Shown: one piece after another, positions 1-6,528 of the stretch | Position numbering within the stretch: position 1 is the stretch's first letter | Layout of the letters: the number at the start of each line of letters is the position of its first letter | Assembly: GCA_025966175.1 (NCBI GenBank) | Contig: JAOPVN010000270.1 | Span: forward strand, 1 to 10,948 | Source: Modestobacter sp. | GTDB taxonomy: Bacteria > Actinomycetota > Actinomycetes > Mycobacteriales > Geodermatophilaceae | Direction: 5' to 3' | DNA length: 10,948 nucleotides | Notes under the pieces: generated by a model | Told to the model about the DNA's origin: nothing | Seen by the model: the letters and a program-made list of their open reading frames with translations, nothing else | Database searches by the model: none | Program-made: the position numbers and the translations under genes

Positions 1-1
1 G

Positions 2-2047
2 TCATGGGGTGGTGATCGACCGGCAACCCAGCGGGGTGTTGCGCGACGTCACATCCACATCGATCGCATACACGCACACCTGATGCGTCCCCGGCGACAC
101 CTGGGTCGAGTACGCGAACCCATGCGCGCTCCCCGCCCCAGGGAAACCCGCCCCCACATCAGGCCGCGCGCCATCCGCAGTGACCCCCGCCCAGCGCCCG
201 TCCACGTAGACGTGCACCGCGACCGGGACGCTCAGCTGGTCCGGATCGAACGCCCACCCCCACAACGACACCGACGCACCAGAAGCCGACAACCCGTCCA
301 CGGCACCGAGGGGAGTGCGGTTCGCAGCGGTGACGCTCCGGCAGCCGAGCGTCGTGGTGCCCGGACCCGCGGCGACGTCGAGCGCATAGGCGCAGACCGT
401 GTGCGTCCCCTCGGCGAGCACCGTCGTGAAGGTCCACCCGTGCGCCCCGCCGGCGTCGGGGAACGCCGCCGCGATGTCGTCCCGTCGCTGGTCGGCGAGC
501 AGGGCGGTGCCGCTGCCGTCGACGTACACGTGCACCGGCACGCTGGTCGCCGGGGCGTCGGGATCCAGCGCCCACCCGGACATCGACAGGGCGACGCCGG
601 AGACGACCGCGCTGTCCAGCGAGCCCACCGGAGCGCGCCCCGAGGACACCCGCACCACGGCGCCACCGCCGTCCTGGGAGACCACCGTGACGGTGAAGGT
701 GCCGCCGGCCAGCGACACGTCTGTGCCCACCGGCAACGCCGTCCACCGGTCCGCCGACCACTGCCCGGAGGCCGACGGCGTGGGGTCCAGGAGCAGGGAC
801 GTGTCCGGCTGGCCGGCGGCGAGCCGGACGGTCACCCCGGCCTGCACGCCGGGCCAGTTGGCCCCGGTGCCCAGCCAGCTGTCACGGCCCGAGGCCTGCC
901 GGTACTCCAGCCAGTAGATCTTGCCCGACCCGTCGGTCAGTCGCACGGCGCGGGTGCCCGACGCCGCGGACACCGGCACCAGCGTGTAGGTCGTGGTGGC
1001 GCCCCCCGCCCCGAGGGCCGCGTACTCGCCGGCCGGCAGGAAGCCCAGCCTGGCGGCCTGGGGTGCGTTCAGCGTGCCGATCTGATCCCAGGAGTAGCCC
1101 ATCACGTCGTACCAGTCGTTGTACCGGCTCACCTGGCACGTGCCGGTCTCCACGGCGCCGTCGCACTGGAGCTCCGAGGAGTGCCCCAGCCCGAAGTTGT
1201 GCCCCAGCTCGTGGGTGATGACCGACGTGCTCGCCCCCCTGACGTAGAGCCGCCCACCCCCGGTGAGCGAGCTGCCGACCTCGGCCAGGCCGTCGGAGCA
1301 GCCCGGCGCCCCCGCGGGCAGGGAGAGCAGCAGGTGCCTGCCCGGGCCGCGGGTCCAGCCGGCCATCGCGGCCGCCTCGTTCCACAGTGCGTAGGGGTCG
1401 CTGCAGTCGGCGGCCATCGTCGGCGCCCGCAGGTCCTGGGCCGCGGCGGTCACCTGGATGCGCACGGCACCGTCGCTCTGCTCGGACCAGAACGCGGCGG
1501 CCGTGCCGTTGACCGCGTTCACGACGTCGGTCGGGTTGCGGCCGTCGGAGACCGCCCCCTTCGGCACCACCATGACCACGGTGACCTGGTCTGTGACGGT
1601 GGCCGCGGGGCTGACCGGCGGCGCCGGGTCGGCGGGCGCGGCAGCCACCACGGTGGCCGCCAGCAGCTCACGCGCCGGCTCCATCCCCGACTGGGATGCC
1701 TCGTCGACCACCTCGTCGCCGACGGTCACCGAGACCCGGGCGCCCAGCTCGGCCCGGGCGACGTCCTCGATGTCCTCGGTCGGCACCCGCACGGCGTCGC
1801 CCGAGTCGGTCTCCACCCAGGTCAGCGGCTTCTCGTCGGCGTGCTCGGCGGCGTCCGCGGGATGCTCGTACTCCGGCCAGGCCTGGACCAGCTCGCCCAC
1901 GACCGTGTCACCGGCAGCGGGAGCCGGCTCCTCTGCAGAGGCGGTCGGCACGCCCAGCACCGTGGCGGCGACCAGCGCCGCACCCCCGGCCAGCACGCCC
2001 GCGCGGGACCAGGGCGCACGGCGCCGGCGTCGAAGGGTGTGGGACAC
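2..2047 (-). CDS. Secreted zinc metallopeptidase (metzincin, gametolysin/M11-like) with two C-terminal modules
   Basis: Predicted exported endopeptidase of 681 aa. With a GTG start at 2047, residues 1-38 form a classic signal peptide: an Arg-rich n-region, an Ala/Val/Leu core and a TASA cleavage site. Residues about 39-150 look like a propeptide or N-terminal domain. The catalytic domain (about 152-355) carries HELGHNFGLGH at 279-289, the HExxHxxGxxH zinc site, and a Met-turn DVMG with Met316. Cysteines 215/250 and 295/304 may form disulfides. Residues 474-572 and 580-681 are two homologous beta-rich modules. The GTG has GGAG five bases upstream. In-frame ATGs at 2101, 2086 and 2074 would only lengthen the n-region. 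The stop TGA is at 2-4. The gene follows lpdA on the same strand with a gap of about 100 bp and no clear terminator, so co-transcription is possible. The family is inferred from motifs; the M11 assignment over other metzincins is moderate. The substrate is unknown. Confidence 0.85.
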   Translation of the reverse strand: MSHTLRRRRRAPWSRAGVLAGGAALVAATVLGVPTASAEEPAPAAGDTVVGELVQAWPEYEHPADAAEHADEKPLTWVETDSGDAVRVPTEDIEDVARAELGARVSVTVGDEVVDEASQSGMEPARELLAATVVAAAPADPAPPVSPAATVTDQVTVVMVVPKGAVSDGRNPTDVVNAVNGTAAAFWSEQSDGAVRIQVTAAAQDLRAPTMAADCSDPYALWNEAAAMAGWTRGPGRHLLLSLPAGAPGCSDGLAEVGSSLTGGGRLYVRGASTSVITHELGHNFGLGHSSELQCDGAVETGTCQVSRYNDWYDVMGYSWDQIGTLNAPQAARLGFLPAGEYAALGAGGATTTYTLVPVSAASGTRAVRLTDGSGKIYWLEYRQASGRDSWLGTGANWPGVQAGVTVRLAAGQPDTSLLLDPTPSASGQWSADRWTALPVGTDVSLAGGTFTVTVVSQDGGGAVVRVSSGRAPVGSLDSAVVSGVALSMSGWALDPDAPATSVPVHVYVDGSGTALLADQRRDDIAAAFPDAGGAHGWTFTTVLAEGTHTVCAYALDVAAGPGTTTLGCRSVTAANRTPLGAVDGLSASGASVSLWGWAFDPDQLSVPVAVHVYVDGRWAGVTADGARPDVGAGFPGAGSAHGFAYSTQVSPGTHQVCVYAIDVDVTSRNTPLGCRSITTP
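5..628 (-). repeat. Tandem C-terminal protein modules, two copies of about 100 residues
   Basis: The last third of the metallopeptidase gene encodes two tandem modules, at about 332-628 and 5-310, joined by a seven-residue linker. Each opens with a GxxD segment, then GWAxDPD, a VHVYVDG strand, an RxDxxxxFPxAGxAHG block, a GTHxVCxYAxDV strand and a closing LGCRS. Each has one Cys pair (552/569 and 658/675 in the GTG numbering), probably a disulfide. Similar GW-DPD modules occur, as I recall, at the C-terminus of many secreted actinobacterial proteins. A role in cell-wall or substrate attachment is inference. Confidence 0.85.
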
Positions 2048-2150
2048 GTGCGCTCCGGGACGTCGAGGGATCATCCCCCTCTGCATCGGCACACCGGGCA
2101 CAGAGCCTGAGCAGTCCGCACCGATCGGGTGAACGGGTGGGACGACCGGG

Positions 2151-3560
2151 TCAGCTGTGCTCGTCCTCGATCCCCATGAGCCGGCGGCCGGCCTCGGTGA
2201 TCGACCCGGACAGCGACGGGTAGATGGCGAAGGTCTGGGCGAGGTCCCCGGCGGTGAGCCCCTTGGTGACCGCCAGCGCGATCGGCAGGATCAGCTCCGA
2301 GGCGCCCGGCGCCACCACCACCCCGCCGATGACGACGTCGGTCGAGCGGCGGGTGAACAGCTTGACGAAGCCGTCGTGCAGGTCGCCCATCTTGGCCCGG
2401 GCGTTGGTGGCCAGCGGCAGCCGCACGACCTCGACGTCGGCGTCCTCGGCCAGCGACCTCTCCTGCACACCGACCGTGGCGATCTCGGGGTGGGTGAAGA
2501 CGTTGGCGGCCACCGTCTTGAGCCGGATCGGCGCCACCGCCTCGCCCAGCGCGTGCCACATCGCGATCCGGCCCTGCATCGCCGCGACGGAGGCGAGCTG
2601 GAAGACGCCGGTGACGTCGCCGGCCGCGTAGATGCCGGGAACGGTGGTGCGGGAGACCCGGTCGACCACGATGTGCCCGGCCTTGGTCACCTGGATCCCG
2701 ACGGCGTCCAGGTTCAGGCCCTCGGTGTTCGGCACGGTGCCCACCGTCATCAGCGCGTGCGAGCCCTCGACCACCCGGCCGTCGGTCAGCTCGACCCGCA
2801 CGCCCTTCTCGGTGCGCAGCACCTTCTCCGCGCGGCCGCGCTCGGCGATCCGCCCGCCCCGGGACTGGAACACCTCCTCCACGACCGCGGCGGCGTCGGC
2901 GTCCTCACCCGGCAGCACCTGGTCGCGCGAGGAGACCAGGGTGACCGGGACGCCGGCCTCCAGGTAGCCGGAGGCGAACTCGGCCCCGGTGACGCCGGAG
3001 CCGACGACGACGAGGTGCTCGGGCATCTCCGCCAGGTCGTAGACGTCCCGCCAGGACAGGATCCGGTCGCCGTCCGGCTCCGCGCCGGCCAGCACCCGCG
3101 GGTCGGCGCCGGTGGCGATCAGCACGACGTCGCCCTCCAGCTCCTCGCGGACCTCGCCGTCGGCGCCCACCACCTCCACCCGGTGGGCCGCCAGGCCGCG
3201 GATCTCGTCGGAGAGCCGGGCCTGGCCGGCGATGAGCCGCACCCCCTCGGACTCCAGCCGGGCGTGGATGTCCGAAGACTGGGCGACCGCGAGACCCTTG
3301 ATCCGCTGGTTCACCGCCGCCAGGTCCAGACCGACGGTGGCCAGGTCGGCGCCGCGCAGGCCGAGGACGGCCGAGTCGCGCACCGAGGTCATGGCGCCCG
3401 CGGAGGCGATGAACGTCTTGGACGGGACGCAGTCGGTGAGGACACTGGCGCCGCCGATGCCGTTGCGCTCGATGACGGTGACCTCGGCGCCGAGCTGGGC
3501 GGCGACGAGCGCGGCCTCGTAGCCGGCCGGGCCACCGCCGATGATCACGATGCGGGTCAT
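2151..3560 (-). CDS. lpdA: NAD(P)H-quinone dehydrogenase, LpdA type (flavoprotein disulfide reductase family)
   Basis: FAD-dependent cytoplasmic or membrane-associated reductase of 469 aa, closely resembling M. tuberculosis LpdA (Rv3303c), which moves electrons from NAD(P)H to quinones rather than to lipoamide. The FAD motif GGGPAG is at 8-13, the NAD(P) motif GSGVTG at 187-192 and the second FAD motif AAGDVTG at 312-318. The redox site reads GGASVLTDC at 36-44: the first Cys of the CxxxxC pair is Ser39 and only Cys44 remains. In the C-terminal dimer domain the catalytic His and Glu are replaced by Tyr447 and Gly452. Both losses are hallmarks of LpdA. The ATG at 3560 is supported by the N-terminal MTRIVIIGGG match to family members. 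A GGAG at 3571-3574 lies ten bases upstream, slightly far. The much longer open frame upstream is only a lack of stops. It is divergent from the cyclotransferase gene, a pairing also recalled from mycobacteria (Rv3303c/Rv3304). Confidence 0.95.
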   Translation of the reverse strand: MTRIVIIGGGPAGYEAALVAAQLGAEVTVIERNGIGGASVLTDCVPSKTFIASAGAMTSVRDSAVLGLRGADLATVGLDLAAVNQRIKGLAVAQSSDIHARLESEGVRLIAGQARLSDEIRGLAAHRVEVVGADGEVREELEGDVVLIATGADPRVLAGAEPDGDRILSWRDVYDLAEMPEHLVVVGSGVTGAEFASGYLEAGVPVTLVSSRDQVLPGEDADAAAVVEEVFQSRGGRIAERGRAEKVLRTEKGVRVELTDGRVVEGSHALMTVGTVPNTEGLNLDAVGIQVTKAGHIVVDRVSRTTVPGIYAAGDVTGVFQLASVAAMQGRIAMWHALGEAVAPIRLKTVAANVFTHPEIATVGVQERSLAEDADVEVVRLPLATNARAKMGDLHDGFVKLFTRRSTDVVIGGVVVAPGASELILPIALAVTKGLTAGDLAQTFAIYPSLSGSITEAGRRLMGIEDEHS

Positions 3561-3600
3561 GGATCCAGCTCTCCAGGGGTGTGGCGACGTCTCGTCCGTC

Positions 3601-3629
3601 ATTGTCCCTGCTGCCGGCAACGGTGTCTG
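3601..3629 (-). promoter_or_regulatory. Candidate sigma70-like promoter for lpdA
   Basis: Reading the minus strand, a CAGACA box (3629-3624) and a GACAAT box (3606-3601) are separated by exactly 17 bases. Each matches four of six consensus positions. Transcription would begin near 3594 and leave a leader of about 34 nt containing the GGAG at 3574-3571. The -35 box lies inside the 15-bp palindrome at 3621-3635. This is motif inspection only. Confidence 0.35.
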
Positions 3630-3635
3630 ACACCG
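3621..3635. promoter_or_regulatory. Perfect 15-bp palindrome, candidate operator between divergent genes
   Basis: The sequence CGGTGTC-T-GACACCG has two perfect 7-bp arms around one base. It sits in the 108-bp region between lpdA (minus) and the cyclotransferase gene (plus). It covers the candidate lpdA -35 box, and its centre lies 41 bp upstream of the likely leaderless start of the plus-strand gene. The size and symmetry fit a dimeric TetR-, MarR- or GntR-type regulator. No regulator gene lies in the window, so the binding protein is unknown. Confidence 0.5.
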
Positions 3636-3655
3636 ACGCGGGACGCGACGCTCGC

Positions 3656-3661
3656 TAGTCT
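3656..3661 (+). promoter_or_regulatory. Candidate -10 box giving a leaderless transcript
   Basis: TAGTCT fits the actinobacterial TANNNT -10 pattern and ends seven bases before the ATG at 3669. That is the spacing expected if transcription starts at the A of the start codon. There is no Shine-Dalgarno sequence before this ATG, which supports leaderless translation. No good -35 exists at normal spacing; a CTGACA lies 23 bases upstream. Confidence 0.45.
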
Positions 3662-3668
3662 GGCCGGG

Positions 3669-4127
3669 ATGGGGCTCTACGCGGCGTACGGGTCGAACAT
3701 GGACCCGGCGCAGATGCTGCGGCGCTGCCCGTCCTCCCCCTTCGCCGGCACCGGCTGGATCCGCGGCTGGCGGCTGACCTTCGGTGCCGAGGAGTTCGGC
3801 TGGGAGGGCGCCCTGGCGACCCTGGTCCCCGCCGAGGACGACAGCCCCGGCGTCTTCGTGGCCCTGTACGACCTCACCGAGGCCGACGAGCGGACGCTGG
3901 ACGTCTGGGAGGGCGCCGACCACGGGCTCTACCGCAAGCTCCGGCTGCGGGTGCACACCCTCGCCGGCGACGTGGTGGCCTACGCCTACGCCCTCGACGC
4001 GTTCGAGGGCGGGCTGCCCTCGGCCCGGTACCTCGGGGCGATCGCGGACGCCGCCGAGGCAGCCGGCGCCCCGGACGACTACCTCGCCGACCTGCGTCGC
4101 CGCGACTGCCGCTCGATCACGAACTGA
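3669..4127 (+). CDS. Gamma-glutamylcyclotransferase-like protein (GGCT fold)
   Basis: Small cytoplasmic protein of 152 aa with the GGCT/AIG2 fold. The nucleotide-like loop YGSN is at 7-10, within the N-terminal AAYGSNMD segment that defines the family. The acidic residue expected to be catalytic is Glu81 in LDVWEG. The C-terminal stretch with SARYLG and DDYLADL is shared with actinobacterial orthologues such as Rv3304 (recalled). Family members release 5-oxoproline from gamma-glutamyl compounds, but the substrate of this subgroup is not established. The start is chosen at the first residue of the conserved domain; it lacks a Shine-Dalgarno sequence and follows a -10-like TAGTCT, so it is probably leaderless. 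An in-frame opening runs far upstream but is antisense to lpdA and non-coding. The divergent lpdA suggests shared regulation rather than a shared pathway. Confidence 0.85.
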   Translation: MGLYAAYGSNMDPAQMLRRCPSSPFAGTGWIRGWRLTFGAEEFGWEGALATLVPAEDDSPGVFVALYDLTEADERTLDVWEGADHGLYRKLRLRVHTLAGDVVAYAYALDAFEGGLPSARYLGAIADAAEAAGAPDDYLADLRRRDCRSITN

Positions 4128-4181
4128 GCCGCGGCCGGGTGCCCGCCCGCGCCTGACCGAGCCGTGGGCCGCGAGCCGAAC

Positions 4182-4187
4182 TAACCT
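4182..4187 (+). promoter_or_regulatory. Candidate -10 box for a leaderless GTG start
   Basis: TAACCT fits TANNNT and ends six bases before the GTG at 4194. No Shine-Dalgarno sequence precedes the GTG. As with the preceding gene, a CTGAC-type hexamer (CTGACC, 4153-4158) occurs 23 bases upstream of the -10, too far for a standard -35. The gene may therefore have its own promoter rather than depend on readthrough from the cyclotransferase gene. Confidence 0.4.
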
Positions 4188-4193
4188 CCCCAG

Positions 4194-5762
4194 GTGCACG
4201 TAGCCGAGGCCAGCGACACTGGCTCCCCCGACCGGACCGTGGTGCCGGCCGACCCGGTCCGGCGCCGGCCGCGAACCGCGCAGCTCAGGGCGCTGGTCCC
4301 AGGCCTCGTGGTCTCCGCGACCCTCGGCGCGCTCTACGGGGCCACGATGATGCCGGGCGTCGGCGGCCCGACGGACACGGCCAAGTTCCAGTACCTCGGC
4401 TCGGTGCTCGGCACCGGCCACGAGCCGGGCTACCCGCTGTACACCATGCTGCTGGCGATCGCGGTGCGGCTGGTGCCCGGCGTGGAGGACGCGCTCGTCG
4501 CCAACGCCCTGTCGGCCGTCTGCACGGTCGCGGCCGCCGTCGTGTTCCTGCGGGTCCTCCAGCGCCTGGGCGTGCGCCCGACGGTCGCAGTGGCGGCCGC
4601 GCTGGTCCTGGGGCTCACCCGGGGAATCTGGTCCCAGGCGGTCATCGCCGAGGTGTACGGGCTGAACCTGCTGCTGATCATGGGCGTGCTGCTGTTCCTG
4701 GTCCGCTGGCGGCGGACCTCGGCCGACCGGGACCTGTTCCTCGCGCTGGGCGTCTGGGCCCTGTCCTTCGCCCACGCGACGTCGGCGATCCTGCTGGCGC
4801 CGGGGGTGCTGGTGCTCCTCGTCCTCGTCGGCCGCCGCAGCCTGCTGCGGCCGCGGTTGCTGCTGTGGCTCCCCGCGCTCGCCGCGCTGGCCCTGCTCCC
4901 GTACGGCTACGTGCTGTGGCGCACCCTCGACCCCTCGACCGTCTACCTGGAGGCCACCTTCCAGAGCCTCCCGGGGTTCGTCTCGATGGTCCGGGGCGAG
5001 ACCTTCGCCGCGCAGATGTTCGCCTTCCCGCTGCACGAGCTGGTCACCACCAGGGTGGGCATCCTGACCGACCAGTTGCAGGGCCAGCCCCTGACCTGGG
5101 CGCTCGTCCCCGCCGTGCTGGCGGTCGCCACCCGGCTGCGGGAGCCGGTGGTCTGGCTGCTGGTGCTGTGGGGGGCCACGGTCGCCCTCTGGGGGCTCGG
5201 CTACGACATCCCGGACATCGAGGTCGTCTTCCTGCCCGGCTGGGCCTGCCTGCTGGCGCTGGCCGCCCTGGGCGCCGAGACGGTGCTGCGCTGGATCCCG
5301 GTCGACCCGGTCCGCCGGGTGCTCACCACGGCCACGCTGGTCGTCCCGGTGGTCACGGCGGTGCTCGTGCTGCCCGACGTCGACCAGTCCGACGACCCCA
5401 CCGAGCAGCGGGTGACCGAAGCCCTGGCCGAGGTCGGCGCGGGCGGCGGCGTGGTGTCCAGCTACCAGTACCACCACCTGAACTACTACCTCATCGGCCC
5501 GGGTCAGGTGCCCACGCCGACCCGGGACGTCTACTCCGCCCTCCCGATGACCCCGGAGCAGATGGCCGAGTACTGCGCGGGCACCCCCGTCGGGCTGGGC
5601 TGGAACCGGGAGGTCCCGACGGCTCCGGCGGGGCTGCCGCTCTACGTGTTCGACCCGCCCTACATCGGCCTGGTGGCCGCCCAGGGTGTGCCCCTCGTGC
5701 GGGTCAGCGCGGACCTGGCCCGGGTGGACTGCGCGGCACTGCTGGCCGCGCCGCCGGGCTGA
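4194..5762 (+). CDS. GT-C type membrane glycosyltransferase, DUF2723/GT117-like
   Basis: Polytopic membrane protein of 522 aa, probably transferring a sugar from a polyprenyl-phosphate donor on the outer face of the membrane. After a short basic N-terminus the first membrane segment is at about 34-52. The extracytoplasmic loop that follows has GPTDTAKFQYLG (58-69), with Asp61 at the place of the GT-C catalytic acid, and then HEPGYPLY (76-83). This H-PGYPLY signature and WSQAVIAEVYGLN (146-158) are typical of DUF2723 proteins. Roughly ten membrane segments extend to about residue 392. The last 130 residues are hydrophilic and likely extracytoplasmic. The GTG start at 4194 has no Shine-Dalgarno sequence and probably begins a leaderless message. 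It converges on the Ppm1-like gene across a shared hairpin, which makes a polyprenyl-phosphate-mannose donor plausible but unproven. The acceptor is unknown. Confidence 0.75.
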   Translation: MHVAEASDTGSPDRTVVPADPVRRRPRTAQLRALVPGLVVSATLGALYGATMMPGVGGPTDTAKFQYLGSVLGTGHEPGYPLYTMLLAIAVRLVPGVEDALVANALSAVCTVAAAVVFLRVLQRLGVRPTVAVAAALVLGLTRGIWSQAVIAEVYGLNLLLIMGVLLFLVRWRRTSADRDLFLALGVWALSFAHATSAILLAPGVLVLLVLVGRRSLLRPRLLLWLPALAALALLPYGYVLWRTLDPSTVYLEATFQSLPGFVSMVRGETFAAQMFAFPLHELVTTRVGILTDQLQGQPLTWALVPAVLAVATRLREPVVWLLVLWGATVALWGLGYDIPDIEVVFLPGWACLLALAALGAETVLRWIPVDPVRRVLTTATLVVPVVTAVLVLPDVDQSDDPTEQRVTEALAEVGAGGGVVSSYQYHHLNYYLIGPGQVPTPTRDVYSALPMTPEQMAEYCAGTPVGLGWNREVPTAPAGLPLYVFDPPYIGLVAAQGVPLVRVSADLARVDCAALLAAPPG

Positions 5763-5767
5763 GGCAC

Positions 5768-5792
5768 CGGTCGCCCCGCTCCGGGGCGACCG
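5768..5792. terminator. Bidirectional hairpin terminator between convergent genes
   Basis: The 34-bp gap between the two convergent stop codons holds a perfect inverted repeat: CGGTCGCCCC (5768-5777) and GGGGCGACCG (5783-5792). One further G-C pair closes a three-base loop. The stem is 11 bp and very GC-rich. There is no U-tract on either side, as is common in high-GC actinobacteria. Its position suits termination from both directions. Confidence 0.8.
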
Positions 5793-5796
5793 ACGG

Positions 5797-6528
5797 CTAC
5801 CGGGACCTCGCCGGCCGCAGGCGGGCGTCCTTGCGCCGGATGCGCCAGACCGCGGACACCGCCTCCGCAGCGATGGCGGTGTCCATCTTCGACTCGCCGT
5901 GCTCCCGGTCGCGGAAGACGATCGGGACCTCGCACACCGAGGCACCCAGCAGGACCGACCGGTACGTCGTCTCGATCTGGAAGGCGTAGCCCTCGACGGT
6001 CATCGCCGCCAGGTCCAGGCTCTTGAGCAGGTCCACCCGCCAGGCCTTGAACCCACCGGTGAGGTCCCGGATCCGCACGCCGAGCACGCGCCGGGCGTAG
6101 AGGTTGCCGAACCAGGACAGCGCCCGGCGGCTCACCGGCCAGTCCGCCACGCGACCGCCGGGCACGTACCGGGAGCCGAGCACCAGGTCCGCGTCCGCGG
6201 TCGCCGCCACCAGGGCGTCGATCGACTGCGGGTCGTGGGACCCGTCCACGTCCATCTGCACGACGACGTCCCACCGCGGCTCCTGCAGTGCCCAGCGGAA
6301 GCCGGCCACGTAGGCCGATCCCAGCCCCTGCTTGCCGGACCGTTCCAGCAGGTGGACCCGGCCGGGGTGCGCGGCCATCAGTCCCCTGACCAGGTCGCCG
6401 GTGCCGTCGGGGGACCCGTCGTCGACGACGAGGACGTCGGGCGCCGTCGGCCGGCCCAGGACGGCGGTCACGTGGCGTTCCACGTTCCCGGCCTCGTCGT
6501 ACGTCGGCGACACGGCCAGCACTCGCAC
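5797..6528 (-). CDS. ppm1: Polyprenol monophosphomannose synthase (DPM1/Ppm1-like, GT2 family)
   Basis: Cytoplasmic-face GT2 enzyme of 243 aa that transfers mannose from GDP-mannose to polyprenyl phosphate. The nucleotide-sugar pocket is visible as SPTYDEAGN (7-15) and VVDDGSPDGTG (34-44). The metal-binding DxD is at Asp93/Asp95 in MDVDGSHDP, where most homologues have Ala between the acids. GSRYVPGG (118-125) and the later DLTGGFKAWR are Ppm1/DPM1 signatures. There is no C-terminal membrane anchor and no fused acyltransferase domain, so it matches the stand-alone catalytic unit. The GTG start at 6528 overlaps the upstream TAG stop as TAGTG, implying translational coupling. A second GTG at 6522 is possible. 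No strong Shine-Dalgarno sequence is present, consistent with coupling. It likely supplies donor to the MptB-like enzyme upstream in the same operon. Confidence 0.9.
   Translation of the reverse strand: MRVLAVSPTYDEAGNVERHVTAVLGRPTAPDVLVVDDGSPDGTGDLVRGLMAAHPGRVHLLERSGKQGLGSAYVAGFRWALQEPRWDVVVQMDVDGSHDPQSIDALVAATADADLVLGSRYVPGGRVADWPVSRRALSWFGNLYARRVLGVRIRDLTGGFKAWRVDLLKSLDLAAMTVEGYAFQIETTYRSVLLGASVCEVPIVFRDREHGESKMDTAIAAEAVSAVWRIRRKDARLRPARSR

Noticed and set aside
83..2110. Long plus-strand open frame opposite the metallopeptidase
   Set aside because: Its translation is Arg/Pro/His-rich with no domain, while the minus frame has a signal peptide and a full zinc site.
2048..2150. Riboswitch or structured leader before the metallopeptidase
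   Set aside because: I checked for a c-di-AMP-type leader and for a terminator. I saw only small fragments such as CCGATCGG and no recognisable consensus.
4128..4193. Terminator after the cyclotransferase gene
   Set aside because: Only short imperfect GC stems (for example CGGG-TG-CCCG) are visible, too weak to call.
3561..5945. Extension of the lpdA frame to a 1264-residue protein
   Set aside because: The extra N-terminal part is antisense to the GT117 and cyclotransferase genes and is low-complexity Arg/Gly/Gln-rich sequence typical of high-GC shadow frames. The LpdA family starts at 3560.
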